From: an uncultured Paracoccaceae bacterium
GTDB taxonomy: Bacteria > Pseudomonadota > Alphaproteobacteria > Rhodobacterales > Rhodobacteraceae
DNA length: 64,000 nt
Direction of reading: 5' to 3'
Assembly: GCA_947499635.1 (NCBI GenBank)
Contig: CANMPD010000005.1
Span: forward strand, 165,728-229,727
In this document: in pieces, positions 45,660 to 57,700 of the stretch
Layout: every line of letters begins with the position of its first letter
How positions within the stretch are numbered: the stretch's first letter is position 1
Made by a program: the position numbers and the translations under genes
The notes under the pieces: model-generated
What the model was told of the DNA's origin: nothing
The model's input: the letters and a program-made list of their open reading frames with translations, nothing else
Database searches by the model: none

Positions 45660-47254
45660 AAAGTCTCGGAGAAGCGTTGGTCGCCCAGTTGGAAGCACGC
45701 GGAGTAACCTGTGTGTTTGGCATCCCCGGTGTCCATACGGTTGAGATGTATCGTGGATTGGCACAGTCAAACATTCGCCATATCACCCCGCGTCACGAAC
45801 AAGGCGCTGGCTTTATGGCGGAAGGCTATGCGCGGGCATCTGGCAAGCCGGGTGTAGCCTTTGTGATCACGGGTCCTGGGCTGGCCAATACCTTAACGGC
45901 AATGGGGCAAGCGCGCGCAGACAGCGTGCCGATGCTGGTGCTGTCTGGGGTGAATACTTTGGGTAGCTTGGGTAAGGGATGGGGGCATCTGCACGAGCTG
46001 CCAGATCAACGGGCAATGGCGCGAACTGTGGCGCTGCTGTCTGAACGTGTGGAGCAGCCTCAGGATTTATCATCTGCTTTGGATGCGGCCTTTACCCCGT
46101 TTTCGCAAGGTCGGCCGGGGCCGACACATATCGAAATTCCATTAGATGTGGCTGGCGCCGCGGCGATGGACACTGTACCTGGATCTGTTCCATCCCATCC
46201 TGAGGTGGCCCCTGAATTATTGACACGGGCAGTTGCCCTTTTAGAACAAGCGCGGCAACCGGTTATTGTCGTGGGCGGCGGTGCGCGCTTTTCTGGTTCG
46301 CAGATTTGCAAACTGGCCGAACACCTTGATGCGCCGGTGGTCCAAACCGTGAATGCGCGTGGGATTATGTTTGATCACCCTCTCAGTGTCCCTGCCAGCC
46401 CAAGCTTGGGTGCGGTGCGCCAGTTGATTGAAGAGGCGGATGTGGTTTTGGCCTTGGGAACCGAGTTGGGGCAAACCGATTATGATATGAATGCCACGGG
46501 CGAGATGCCGACGATGTCATGCATGATCCGCGTAGATTGCGACGCGGATCAGCTGACACGTCACACGGCGGAGGTCCCAATTTTAGGCGATGCTGGTCAG
46601 GTGGTCGCGGCGATCAATGCTGCGATCAGAGACAGCGGCCATGAGGGCGAGGGCGTTGCGCGGGCTGCTAAGGCACGTGAGGCGGCATTTGCAGAAATTG
46701 GTCCTGAAATGCGCGCACTCTGTGCGATTTTGGATAAGATGCGTGATACCTTGCCTGGGTCTTTGATGGTTGGGGATTCCACCTATCCGATTTATGCAGG
46801 CAATCTGTACTATGATCATGATCGCGCGGGTGGCTGGTTTAATGCAGCAACAGGATTTGGTGCACTTGGTTATGGGATACCGGCGGCGATTGGTGCGGCA
46901 ATTGCACGGCCGGATGTCCCTGTGATTTGTATCGCAGGCGATGGCGGTGCGCAATTTAGCCTGCCCGAAATGATGGTGGCCGTAGATGAAAACCTACCCA
47001 TCCGTTTTGTGATCTGGAACAATTTTGGCTATCAGGAAATCGCGACATCTATGCAGGCTGTGAATGTTGAAGTGGTTGGTTGCGATCCAACTCCGCCTGA
47101 TTTCGAATATGTGGCTAAGTCTTGTGGCATGCCGTTTTGGCGCATTGGTCCTGATCCAGATGCTGTGGCGGCGGCGCTTGCGGCTACAACAGATGTGGCT
47201 GGCCCAACTCTTATTGAGATTCGCGCGCCCAATGTTGCGCATCAGATCACTTAA
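45656..47254 (+). CDS. ThDP-dependent decarboxylase, AruI-like (2-ketoarginine decarboxylase)
   Basis: This enzyme of the acetolactate-synthase superfamily has 532 residues. The N-terminal FGIPGVHTVEMYRGL and TPRHEQGAGFMAEGYAR carry the activating Glu, and the cofactor motif is IAGDGGAQFSLPEM around residue 425. The form of the N-terminal segment matches 5-guanidino-2-oxopentanoate decarboxylases, which yield 4-guanidinobutyraldehyde. With the AruH-like gene it would form the arginine transaminase route. No dehydrogenase for the aldehyde follows. Another 2-oxo acid substrate remains possible. Confidence 0.8.
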   Translation: MKSLGEALVAQLEARGVTCVFGIPGVHTVEMYRGLAQSNIRHITPRHEQGAGFMAEGYARASGKPGVAFVITGPGLANTLTAMGQARADSVPMLVLSGVNTLGSLGKGWGHLHELPDQRAMARTVALLSERVEQPQDLSSALDAAFTPFSQGRPGPTHIEIPLDVAGAAAMDTVPGSVPSHPEVAPELLTRAVALLEQARQPVIVVGGGARFSGSQICKLAEHLDAPVVQTVNARGIMFDHPLSVPASPSLGAVRQLIEEADVVLALGTELGQTDYDMNATGEMPTMSCMIRVDCDADQLTRHTAEVPILGDAGQVVAAINAAIRDSGHEGEGVARAAKAREAAFAEIGPEMRALCAILDKMRDTLPGSLMVGDSTYPIYAGNLYYDHDRAGGWFNAATGFGALGYGIPAAIGAAIARPDVPVICIAGDGGAQFSLPEMMVAVDENLPIRFVIWNNFGYQEIATSMQAVNVEVVGCDPTPPDFEYVAKSCGMPFWRIGPDPDAVAAALAATTDVAGPTLIEIRAPNVAHQIT

Positions 47255-47276
47255 GGAATTGCCGCTTATTGCGGTT

Positions 47277-48164
47277 TCAAGGCTTTTTGATAGAGGTGCT
47301 TGGTTGAAAATGACCACGTAACCAAGCGCAAAATGCGCTTGCAGGTGCGGTCAGGCCACCCAGATCGGGCACCAACCAATAGGAGGCTGGTGCTGCGATT
47401 TCCGTCGGGAACGGGCGCAGCAAACGTCCGGTTTGCAATGCACGATCCACGGTGACGGCGTCACCCAGACACAGGCCCAATCCTGCCTCTGCAGCTGCAT
47501 ACATAGCCAACACACCTGTGAAGCCGGTTCCGCTGTGTTCTAGGTGAGAGGAGGCACCACATGCCTCAAGCCAGTGTTGCCAATCCGCTGTACTGTCTAG
47601 ATGTAACAACATTTGTGAGGATATGTCTTTGGGCGTTTTCAACGGGTGGCGGTGTAAGAAATCTGGGCTGCACACAGGGAAAAATTTTACCTCAAACAGG
47701 TGTTCTGCGTTCTCAGGCGGGGTATCGGTAAATGTGATGGCGACATCGTAGGGAGCAGTACTGAATCGGATGCCCTCGCCCATTGCGACACTGCGTAGGC
47801 GAACCGAAATGTCGGGAAAACGGTCGTGAAAATCTCGTAAACGCGGCGCAAGCCATGTTGCAGCAAAACCGGATGTCACTGCGATATCTAAGGAGCCTTT
47901 GGCTTGGCCCATACCATTATGTGCATCTCGCAATGTTTCAAGCGCGGGGCGAATGGCAGCGACGTATCGCTGGGCTTCACTGGTCAAGGCAACGCCGCGC
48001 CCTTGGGTTTTGGTTAATCGAAAACCCAGCGTCGCCTCTAGGGTTTTGAGTTTATGACTGACTGCACTTTGGCTGAGGTGTACGGTTTGCGCGGCGCCGC
48101 GAACGGATCCTGTGCGGGCAAGAGCATCCAAAACAACAAGGGCAGAGAGTGGAGGTAAATTCAT
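47277..48164 (-). CDS. LysR-family regulator (GcvA/AmpR-like subgroup)
   Basis: This 295-residue LysR protein has the helix-turn-helix in MNLPPLSALVVLDALART and VHLSQSAVSHKLKTLEATLG (about residues 1-55). The effector domain contains TSGFAATWLAPRL and ENAEHLFEV. It diverges from the desaturase/TIM-barrel operon with about 115 bp between starts and is the likely activator of that pair. Its 3' end is convergent with the AruI-like gene with 22 bp between stops. Confidence 0.87.
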   Translation of the reverse strand: MNLPPLSALVVLDALARTGSVRGAAQTVHLSQSAVSHKLKTLEATLGFRLTKTQGRGVALTSEAQRYVAAIRPALETLRDAHNGMGQAKGSLDIAVTSGFAATWLAPRLRDFHDRFPDISVRLRSVAMGEGIRFSTAPYDVAITFTDTPPENAEHLFEVKFFPVCSPDFLHRHPLKTPKDISSQMLLHLDSTADWQHWLEACGASSHLEHSGTGFTGVLAMYAAAEAGLGLCLGDAVTVDRALQTGRLLRPFPTEIAAPASYWLVPDLGGLTAPASAFCAWLRGHFQPSTSIKKP

Positions 48165-48279
48165 GCAAAATTTGCATCATTTATCGCCATATATGTCAAT
48201 AGACCTGAGGAATATTGATCAATATCACATGTGGAATATCTGAATTCCGCGATCTCTCTTTGTGCAAAGGACCATAAGA

Positions 48280-49263
48280 ATGGATGCAAGCTTTTCCCGA
48301 CGCGATTTGTTGGAGCCAGCCGAGTTACGTGCGCTTAACGCGCGATCAGATCTGCGTGGTTGGACGCAGATGCTTAGTCATCTTGGTGCTATCGTGGTGT
48401 GTGTTGTTCTACATGCTTATGCTTTGGGGACCCCTTGGGTGTGGGCCACAGGATTTGGCCTAGGCGTGTTGCTGAACTTTCTTTATGCGGCGCAGCACGA
48501 GTTGTCTCATGGGACAGTTTTTGCGCACAAACGCACAAACGAGGTTTTTGGTCGGTTCATTGGGTTTTTAATGATTTTCCCGCGTGATTTTGATCAGGTT
48601 ATGCATTTTGCCCATCATAAATGGACTCAAGATTGGGAGCGGGATGGAGAGCTGGTACGTGAACCTTATACGTTGCAGACCTATTTGATGTGGTTAAGCG
48701 GCGTCACCTATTGGCGCAACCGTGTGTTCGGTGTCGTACGCCGTGCGCGTGGCTTGATCATTGAACCCTATATTCGGGCAGATGAAGAGGCCAAGGTGAT
48801 CCGCGAAAGTCGTATTCATTTGGCGCTGTATCTGGGGATTATAGTCGTGTCTTTTGTCATGGGCAGTTGGGCCTGGGCTACGTTTTGGATTTTGCCGATG
48901 ATTCTCACAAAGCCGGTACATCAATTGCAAAATACGATTGAGCATCTAGGGCTAAGCCACGAGGATAATATCCTTGATAATACCCGCAGCACCCGCGCCA
49001 ACGGTTTTATTCGTTGGTTGTGCTGGCAGATGCCGTATCATACGGCGCACCATACCTTTCCATCAGTGCCATTTTGGAAGCTGAAAGATCTAAACGCAAA
49101 GATCGAAGAGAAAATCCAAGGCGAAGTTTGGCGTATGGGTTGGATTGAGTTCCAGATTGAGGTGATCAAAAAGCTACGTCAAAAGGACGAAAGCCAATAT
49201 CCGATGAATGAAGTTTGGATTGTCCCTGTGAAAGGTCGCCAAATGCGTCTGGAGGCTGAATGA
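48280..49263 (+). CDS. Membrane fatty-acid-desaturase-like di-iron oxygenase
   Basis: This integral-membrane non-heme di-iron enzyme has 327 residues from the ATG at 48280, supported by AAAGGA about 8 nt upstream; an in-frame GTG at 48262 lies upstream of that site. The three His boxes are HELSH (73-77), HFAHH (109-113) and HTAHH (254-258), with a further HQLQNTIEHLG near the last pair of helices. Such enzymes insert double bonds or hydroxyl groups using O2. The neighbours contain no lipid genes, so the substrate may be a small molecule rather than a fatty acid. Confidence 0.85.
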   Translation: MDASFSRRDLLEPAELRALNARSDLRGWTQMLSHLGAIVVCVVLHAYALGTPWVWATGFGLGVLLNFLYAAQHELSHGTVFAHKRTNEVFGRFIGFLMIFPRDFDQVMHFAHHKWTQDWERDGELVREPYTLQTYLMWLSGVTYWRNRVFGVVRRARGLIIEPYIRADEEAKVIRESRIHLALYLGIIVVSFVMGSWAWATFWILPMILTKPVHQLQNTIEHLGLSHEDNILDNTRSTRANGFIRWLCWQMPYHTAHHTFPSVPFWKLKDLNAKIEEKIQGEVWRMGWIEFQIEVIKKLRQKDESQYPMNEVWIVPVKGRQMRLEAE

Positions 49264-50099
49264 CTCAGTCTTTAGATGTGTATACGTCGCTTTGGGCAAT
49301 GCAACCGCATGATCAAAGCGGTGTAAAATTGCCCTATGCGCAGGTTGTCGAAATGGTTGCAGACGCGGGTTACAAAGGCATGGCGCTGGATTTCGGAGCA
49401 ACCTCAGTGGAGGATGTTAAACGAATCCAGCCGATGATGGCACGCGCGGGGCTGACGCCGTTTCTGGTGGATTTCCCAAAATCGATCGAAGCCCTGCGTC
49501 CAACGCTAAAGATGGCCAAGGATTTTGGCGCGCCCTTTGTGGTGGTAATTGGTCAGGTAATGCCGCTGACTGTTGAGGGTATGATCCCGGTTATCCGTTC
49601 GTGGATCGAAATGTCTGAGCATGAGGGTATGCCCATTCTGTTTGAAACGCATCGCGATTGTATCACGAACGATCTGTATACGACTCTGTGCTTATTGGAT
49701 GCGGTGCCCGAGATGAGGATGTGTGCAGATCTGTCACATTATGTGGTCGGACGTGAAATGGCATGTCCACTGCGTCCGCGTGATCGCGAGCATATGAGCC
49801 GTATCTTGGCGCGCTCTGATAGCTTTCAGGGTCGGGTGGCGAGCCGATCTCAGGTGCAAATCCCGTTAGATTTTCCACAAAATCAAAAATGGGTGGAGAT
49901 GTTCAAAGGCTGGTGGCGGGAAGGCTTGAGTGATTGGAAAACACGTAACGCGGATGGGACGTGTGTTTTCTTGTGCGAGTTAGGGCCGCCTGATTATGCG
50001 ATCACGGGGCCAGATGGGCGGGAATTGTCCAATCGCTGGGATGAGGCTTTGGTTATCAAAGGGTGGGTCGAAGAAATTTGGGATCAAATCGGCTCATAG
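49260..50099 (+). CDS. Sugar-phosphate isomerase/epimerase-like TIM-barrel protein
   Basis: This 279-residue protein is of the AP-endonuclease-2/xylose-isomerase-like TIM-barrel superfamily. Likely metal ligands are in LFETHRDCIT (Glu/His), CADLSHYVVG (Asp/His) and near the C-terminus CELGPPDY. The ATG overlaps the desaturase stop (ATGA), so the two are translationally coupled. A role as isomerase, epimerase or lyase on the desaturase product is an inference. No specific family name can be given. Confidence 0.8.
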   Translation: MTQSLDVYTSLWAMQPHDQSGVKLPYAQVVEMVADAGYKGMALDFGATSVEDVKRIQPMMARAGLTPFLVDFPKSIEALRPTLKMAKDFGAPFVVVIGQVMPLTVEGMIPVIRSWIEMSEHEGMPILFETHRDCITNDLYTTLCLLDAVPEMRMCADLSHYVVGREMACPLRPRDREHMSRILARSDSFQGRVASRSQVQIPLDFPQNQKWVEMFKGWWREGLSDWKTRNADGTCVFLCELGPPDYAITGPDGRELSNRWDEALVIKGWVEEIWDQIGS

Positions 50100-50231
50100 C
50101 TTAGCCGGGCATCTCTTCGGTGGCCATTCATATTACAATCGATGCCACTGATATGATTACCTGATTTCAAGTCTTGGCTATGCAGATGCACTGGCAATTG
50201 AAAGTAGAGTGTCGGAATTAGAAACGACAAA

Positions 50232-50266
50232 GGCCGAGCGGTGTTAATACCGCTCGGCCCCTTTTG
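50232..50266. terminator. Strong bidirectional intrinsic terminator
   Basis: GGCCGAGCGGT (50232-50242) pairs perfectly with ACCGCTCGGCC (50249-50259) across a 6-nt loop, with CCTTTTGTTT on the plus side and an A-rich flank giving TTTGTCGTTT on the minus side. It lies between the convergent TIM-barrel gene and katG. Confidence 0.85.
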
Positions 50267-50284
50267 TTTATGTGATCAGACAGC

Positions 50285-52489
<2,205 letters not shown>

Positions 52490-52511
52490 CTAGGGTCGTT
52501 GCAGCTTGTGA

Positions 52512-52540
52512 ATAGTGGATTATGGCGATAGGATCTAATA
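52512..52540. promoter_or_regulatory. Candidate OxyR-binding region between katG and oxyR
   Basis: The 104-bp divergent gap contains two ATAG half-sites spaced 16 bp apart (52512-52515 and 52528-52531), with AT-rich flanks. This loosely resembles the repeated ATAG elements of OxyR sites. The match is partial and the assignment is mainly positional. Confidence 0.3.
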
Positions 52541-52572
52541 CAAATATCAAATTATTATCATGAGAAAAACTA

Positions 52573-53472
52573 ATGAAGGGATTGACCCTAAAACAGTTGC
52601 GTTATTTTACTGCGTTAGCACAATACGGACATTTTGGTCGTGCCGCGGATGCCTGCTCGATCTCTCAACCTGCTTTGTCACTCCAAATCAAAGAGCTTGA
52701 GGCGATTATGGGAGGGCCGCTTGTCGAACGCGCGCCGCGTGAAGTTAGATTGACAGCATTGGGTGAAGATTTGCTTGAGCGGAGCCAAGGTATTCTGCAG
52801 CAGGTCGAAGAACTCGGCGATCTGGCGCGGCGACGGACAGGTGCTTTCTCGGGACGCTTGCGTATCGGTGTCATACCCACCGTGGCTCCGTATTTGTTAC
52901 CAAGTATTATTAAGTCTCTGCCTGAGCGGTATCCCAATTTAAGGCTTGAACCAAAAGAGACGGTCACACAGTCTCTGGTGCACGAGTTACTCGCATCACG
53001 TTTAGATGTCGCGATCGTGGCATTGCCCATATCAACACCTGCTTTGCGCGAATTCGCGCTTTTTGACGAAGAGTTCTTATTAGTACGTCCGGCAAGTGAC
53101 GCAGATTTGCCAATTCCAGATGCGGGTGCGCTTCCGACAATGCAATTGCTGTTGTTGGAAGAAGGGCATTGTTTTCGCGATCAAGCCTTGTCGTTTTGCG
53201 AAATAACCGGTGGGGATACGCGACCTGTTATGGAGGGGAGTTCCTTATCAACACTTGTGCAAATGGTAAGCGCTGGTATTGGTATTACCTTAATTCCAGA
53301 AATGGCACGGGCGTTTGAAACCCGTTCGGCGGATGTTTCTTTGTCACGTTTCAATGGTAAGCCGCCCAGTCGAACAATCGGGATGGTTTGGCGTAAAACA
53401 AACCCATTGAATGATGACTTGATGGCGCTGGGTGCCGTCATACGTAAAATTGCAGAGATCAACAGAGCATAA
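52573..53472 (+). CDS. oxyR: Peroxide-sensing regulator OxyR
   Basis: This LysR-family H2O2 sensor has 299 residues. The helix-turn-helix covers about residues 5-62 (LRYFTALAQYGHFGRAAD, SQPALSLQIKELE). The redox cysteines are Cys200 and Cys209 in LLEEGHCFRDQALSFCE, in the spacing of the OxyR disulfide switch. Divergent placement to katG supports the assignment: it likely activates katG upon oxidation and may repress itself. Confidence 0.95.
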   Translation: MKGLTLKQLRYFTALAQYGHFGRAADACSISQPALSLQIKELEAIMGGPLVERAPREVRLTALGEDLLERSQGILQQVEELGDLARRRTGAFSGRLRIGVIPTVAPYLLPSIIKSLPERYPNLRLEPKETVTQSLVHELLASRLDVAIVALPISTPALREFALFDEEFLLVRPASDADLPIPDAGALPTMQLLLLEEGHCFRDQALSFCEITGGDTRPVMEGSSLSTLVQMVSAGIGITLIPEMARAFETRSADVSLSRFNGKPPSRTIGMVWRKTNPLNDDLMALGAVIRKIAEINRA

Positions 53473-53605
53473 ATCTAGCCTACCAGTATCAGTCAGCTTA
53501 TCGATGGATGTTGTTCGGTAACTCTTGTGACAATTGGCAAATTTGCTTCACCTTAATGTGATGTTTTAAAAATAATTTCCCAAATTCAAAGAACGGCTCT
53601 AGATA

Positions 53606-53633
53606 TTGTCCGTTACATTACACAAATTACTAT
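53606..53633 (+). promoter_or_regulatory. Candidate promoter of the RND efflux operon
   Basis: TTGTCC (53606-53611) and TACTAT (53628-53633) are separated by 16 bp and lie about 40 bp upstream of the adaptor ATG, in a 198-bp AT-rich gap after oxyR. No operator for a dedicated local regulator is recognised. Confidence 0.35.
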
Positions 53634-53670
53634 ACCGTGCCCTCCGAATTTAGAAAATGGACTATCTCTT

Positions 53671-54792
53671 ATGAGAATTATCGCGCTCGTTGTGCTTTTC
53701 ACGCTGGCCTTACCGATTTCACTTGTTGCTCAGCAGGGGCCGCCACCTGTGACCGCTGCGAAGCCCGTTGTTAAATCTGTCGTTGAACGCGATGAATTTA
53801 CAGGCCGTTTTGAAGCAAAAGATGAGGTGATCGTCCGTTCACGGGTGTCTGGCTATTTGTATAAGTCTCATTTCGTTGAAGGAAGCATTGTCGAGAAAGA
53901 TCAGTTGCTGTTCACAATCGACCCTCGTGAATTCGAGACTGCTTTGCGCCAAGCTCAAGCGCAGATTTCTGTGGCTCAGGCGACGTTTGATTTTACGTCA
54001 GAGCAGCTTGAGCGCGCGCGATCGCTGATTGGCAACGGGACCATTCCACAAAGTACGCTGGACGAACGCCGCGAGGCCTATCTATCTGCGCAAGGTGCCT
54101 TAGAAGAAGCGCTTGCGGATATGGAGCTTGCGAAGCTGAATTTAGAGTATTCGGAGATCCGTGCACCAATGGCTGGGCGGATTGATAGATCGTTTGACAG
54201 TGTGGGGAACCTTGTTACGGCAAATACAACAGAGCTCACGTCAATTGTTTCGATCAACCCGATCAACTTTTTCTTTGATATTGATGAACAATATTTCCTA
54301 ACTTATTCACGGAATGCGCGCGAGCGAGGTGAACCTTTGACGCGCGGTGGCGGGGATCTAGAAGTTACCGTAACGCTTTCAGATGAACTGGCACAGACGC
54401 AGGTCGGCGTTATGGATTTTGCCGAAAACCGTATCGACGCGGAAACGGGTACGATGCGCATGCGCGCGGTGTTTGAAAACGCCGAAGAGGTGCTCGCACC
54501 AGGGTTATTTGGCACAATCACGGTACCCGGTTCTTTACCATATGAGGCAACATTAATTCCCGATCGCGCACTGGTTTCCGACCAAAATAGACGTCTGGTT
54601 ATGGTCGTTGATGGTGAAGGCAAGGTTAGTCCACGACCTGTCGTTCCTGGGCCGCTGGTGGATGGGTATCGTGTCATTCGAGATGGGCTTAGCAAAGATG
54701 ATGTCGTTGTGATTGATGGCTTATTACGTGCCCGCCCAGGTGGTACAGTGACGCCTGATATCGTTGAACTTCCTCCGGTCGCGGAGCAATAA
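53671..54792 (+). CDS. RND efflux periplasmic adaptor (HlyD/AcrA family)
   Basis: This membrane-fusion protein links the inner-membrane pump to an outer-membrane channel. It has 373 residues with a signal peptide (IIALVVLFTLALPISLVAQ). The order is lipoyl half-motif VIVRSRVSGYLYKSHFVEGS, an alpha-hairpin about 90-150 (FETALRQAQAQISVAQATFD), second lipoyl half MAGRIDRSFDSVGN, and a beta-barrel. No N-terminal lipobox Cys is seen. The pump gene starts 1 bp after its stop. No outer-membrane factor gene is nearby. Confidence 0.92.
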   Translation: MRIIALVVLFTLALPISLVAQQGPPPVTAAKPVVKSVVERDEFTGRFEAKDEVIVRSRVSGYLYKSHFVEGSIVEKDQLLFTIDPREFETALRQAQAQISVAQATFDFTSEQLERARSLIGNGTIPQSTLDERREAYLSAQGALEEALADMELAKLNLEYSEIRAPMAGRIDRSFDSVGNLVTANTTELTSIVSINPINFFFDIDEQYFLTYSRNARERGEPLTRGGGDLEVTVTLSDELAQTQVGVMDFAENRIDAETGTMRMRAVFENAEEVLAPGLFGTITVPGSLPYEATLIPDRALVSDQNRRLVMVVDGEGKVSPRPVVPGPLVDGYRVIRDGLSKDDVVVIDGLLRARPGGTVTPDIVELPPVAEQ

Positions 54793-54793
54793 A

Positions 54794-57700
54794 TTGGGTC
54801 GTTTTTTCGTTCATCGCCCGATTTTTGCGGTCGTTCTATCGGTTTTCCTAACCATCGTTGGTGTGATTTCTTACTTTGCTCTTCCGGTTGAGCAATATCC
54901 TGAAATCGCGCCGCCCTCGGTCGTCGTGCGTGCAGTATACCCCGGTGCAGATGCGCAAACGATTGCGCAGACAGTTGCTACGCCACTTGAAGAATCTATC
55001 AATGGTATCGAGGACATGTTGTACATGTCGTCCTACGCCACAGCAGATGGATCGTTGAGTTTAACGGTTACCTTTGCGCTGGGGACTGATTTGGATCAGG
55101 CGCAAATCTTGGTGCAAAACAGGGTTGCAACTGCCGAAGCGCGCTTGCCGACAGAAGTGCGGGCGCTCGGGGTGACGACCACCAAGTCATCGCCGGATTT
55201 GATGATGGTGGTACATATTTTATCGCCCAACCAAGCGTTTGACCAACTGTATGTATCGAATGTGGCGCGTACCCAAGTCCGCGATAAGCTGATCCGGCTT
55301 GCGGGTATCGGGAATATTAACATTTTTGGCGAACGCGAGTATTCGGCGCGTGTCTGGCTTGACCCCGGGCGTCTTGCTTCATTGGAATTGACAGCTGGGG
55401 ACGTGGTTCGGGCGCTTGCCGAACAAAACGTTCAAGTTTCTGGTGGATCACTGGGTGCGCCACCCAACGCCGGAGATAACGCGTTTCAAGTTGCGATCAC
55501 GGCTCAAGGGCGACTGGAAGATCCAGCACAGTTTGAAAGCGTGATTATTAAATCATCCGAAGACGGGCGTATTGTTCGGGTTCGCGATGTTGCACGAGTT
55601 GAATTGGGGGCTGAATCCTATTCCACCAACTCCTATTTAAACAACAACCCAGCCGTCGCGTTGGGGATTTTCCAGCGTCCGGGATCCAACGCATTGACCA
55701 CGGCCGAAGAAATCCGTGAAACGATGAAAGAGCTGTCCAGTTCTTTCCCCGAGGGGCTGGAATATCGGATCGTTTACAACCCGACCGAGTTTATCGAAGC
55801 ATCGATTGATGCGGTTTATGATACGTTGTTCGAAGCTATCATCTTGGTCGTTATTGTGATCATGGTGTTTCTGCAAAGTTGGCGCACGGCGATTATTCCA
55901 CTGTTGGCTGTGCCAGTATCTTTGATTGGCACCTTTGCTGTAATGTATGTGTTGGGGTATTCATTGAATCTCTTGACGCTCTTTGGCTTGATCCTTGCTA
56001 TTGGGATTGTGGTTGATGATGCAATTGTGGTTGTCGAAAATGTCGAGCGTAATATCGACGATGGGCTTGCCCCCCTTGCGGCTGCGACCCGCACAATGGA
56101 CGAAGTCCAAAGCGCGATTATTGGGACATCCCTTGTTTTGATCGCTGTATTTGTCCCTGCGGCTTTTGTTCCAGGACTCACTGGTCAGTTTTACGTGCAA
56201 TTTGCGGTGACAATTTCGGTTGCAACTGTGATTTCTACGATAAATTCTTTGACCCTCTCACCTGCACTCGCCGGTGTTTTGTTACGTTCGCACAAGACAA
56301 CAGATGAAAAACGGGGTGTTTTCATTCGCATTCTCCATTTTGCAGCGGCTTGTTTTAATCGTGTCTTTGACGGGTTAACGCGCGGGTATAGCGCGATCAT
56401 TCGGTTCCTGGTTGGATCCTGGGGTATGATTGGCGTGGTTCTTGTGGTGTTTGGGATGCTCATGGCCAGCACGGTTTGGGTCAATAATAAAGTACCAGGC
56501 GGTTTCATTCCAAAAGCGGATCAAGGTTATGCTATTGTTGTGGTACAGCTCCCGGACGGGGCTGCGTTGCAACGCACAGATGAGGTGATGCGCCAAGCTG
56601 CCGAAATTGCGTTAAATACACCCGGTGTTGCGAATGCGGTATCGTTTGCAGGCTTCTCCGGTGCAACATTTACTAATGCAAGCAATCAAGGTGTGATTTT
56701 CGCACCGTTTAAACCGTTCGAAGAACGGGCCGAGCAAGGCTTGGACGCGACAGCGATTGTCGGACAGCTTTTTGGTCGCATGCAGGGTATTCGTGAGGCC
56801 TTTATTATTGCGATCGCCCCGCCGACAGTTCGCGGTGTCGGTACGGGTAGCGGCTTTAAGATGCAAATCCAGAATACCGAAGGGGCCGATATGGCGCCTG
56901 CGCTTGCTGCTGCGCGCCAGATTATGGGGGCTGCGCGTGGATCGGATCAAGTTCAACGAGTGTTCACGACATTCTCGAACAGTTCACCTCAAGTCTATCT
57001 TGATATTGATCGCGTTCGGGCGCAGATTTTGAATGTTCCAATCGGAGAGATTTTTGACACTTTGTCGATCAATCTTGGCTCTGCCTTTGTGAATGATTTC
57101 AATGCATTTGGTCGACTTTACCAAGTCCGTGCTCAAGCAGATCAACAATTCCGGTTAACCCAAGATGACATTCGACGCCTGCGAGTTCGCTCGGCCACTG
57201 GGGCATTGGTGCCTTTGGGGACATTGGTAACTGTGCGTGAAACCGCGGGACCCGCTTTGGTGCAACGGTACAACCAATTGGTGTCTGTGCCTTTGCAAGG
57301 GACAGCAGCGCCTGGTGTTTCAACCGGAGAAGCTATCGCTGAGATGGAAGCACTTGCTGCTCAGACGCTACCCAATGGGATTACATTCGAATGGACAGAA
57401 TTGGCATATCAAGAGACTACAACAGGTGATACATCGGCCTATATCTTTGGGTTCTCTGTTCTGTTTGCATTTTTGTTTTTGGCTGCGTTGTACGAAAGTT
57501 GGGTACTGCCGCTTGCGATCATCTTGATTGTGCCTTTGGCGGTTCTATCGGCATTGACGGGGGTCCTGATACGGGGGATGGATAACAATATCCTTACTCA
57601 GGTCGGACTGATTGTGCTGGTTGGACTGGCCGCTAAAAACGCTATTTTGATTGTTGAGTTTGCAAAGCAAGCTCAAGAACAGCGTGGGTTGAACCCTGTG

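Noticed and set aside
47246..47276. Small GC hairpin after the AruI-like gene
   Set aside because: Only a four-base-pair stem (CCGC/GCGG) with a short T stretch; too weak to call a terminator.
54764..54793. Upstream TTG start for the RND pump
   Set aside because: It adds ten residues overlapping the adaptor gene; TTG 54794 gives the conserved N-terminus with a Shine-Dalgarno sequence.
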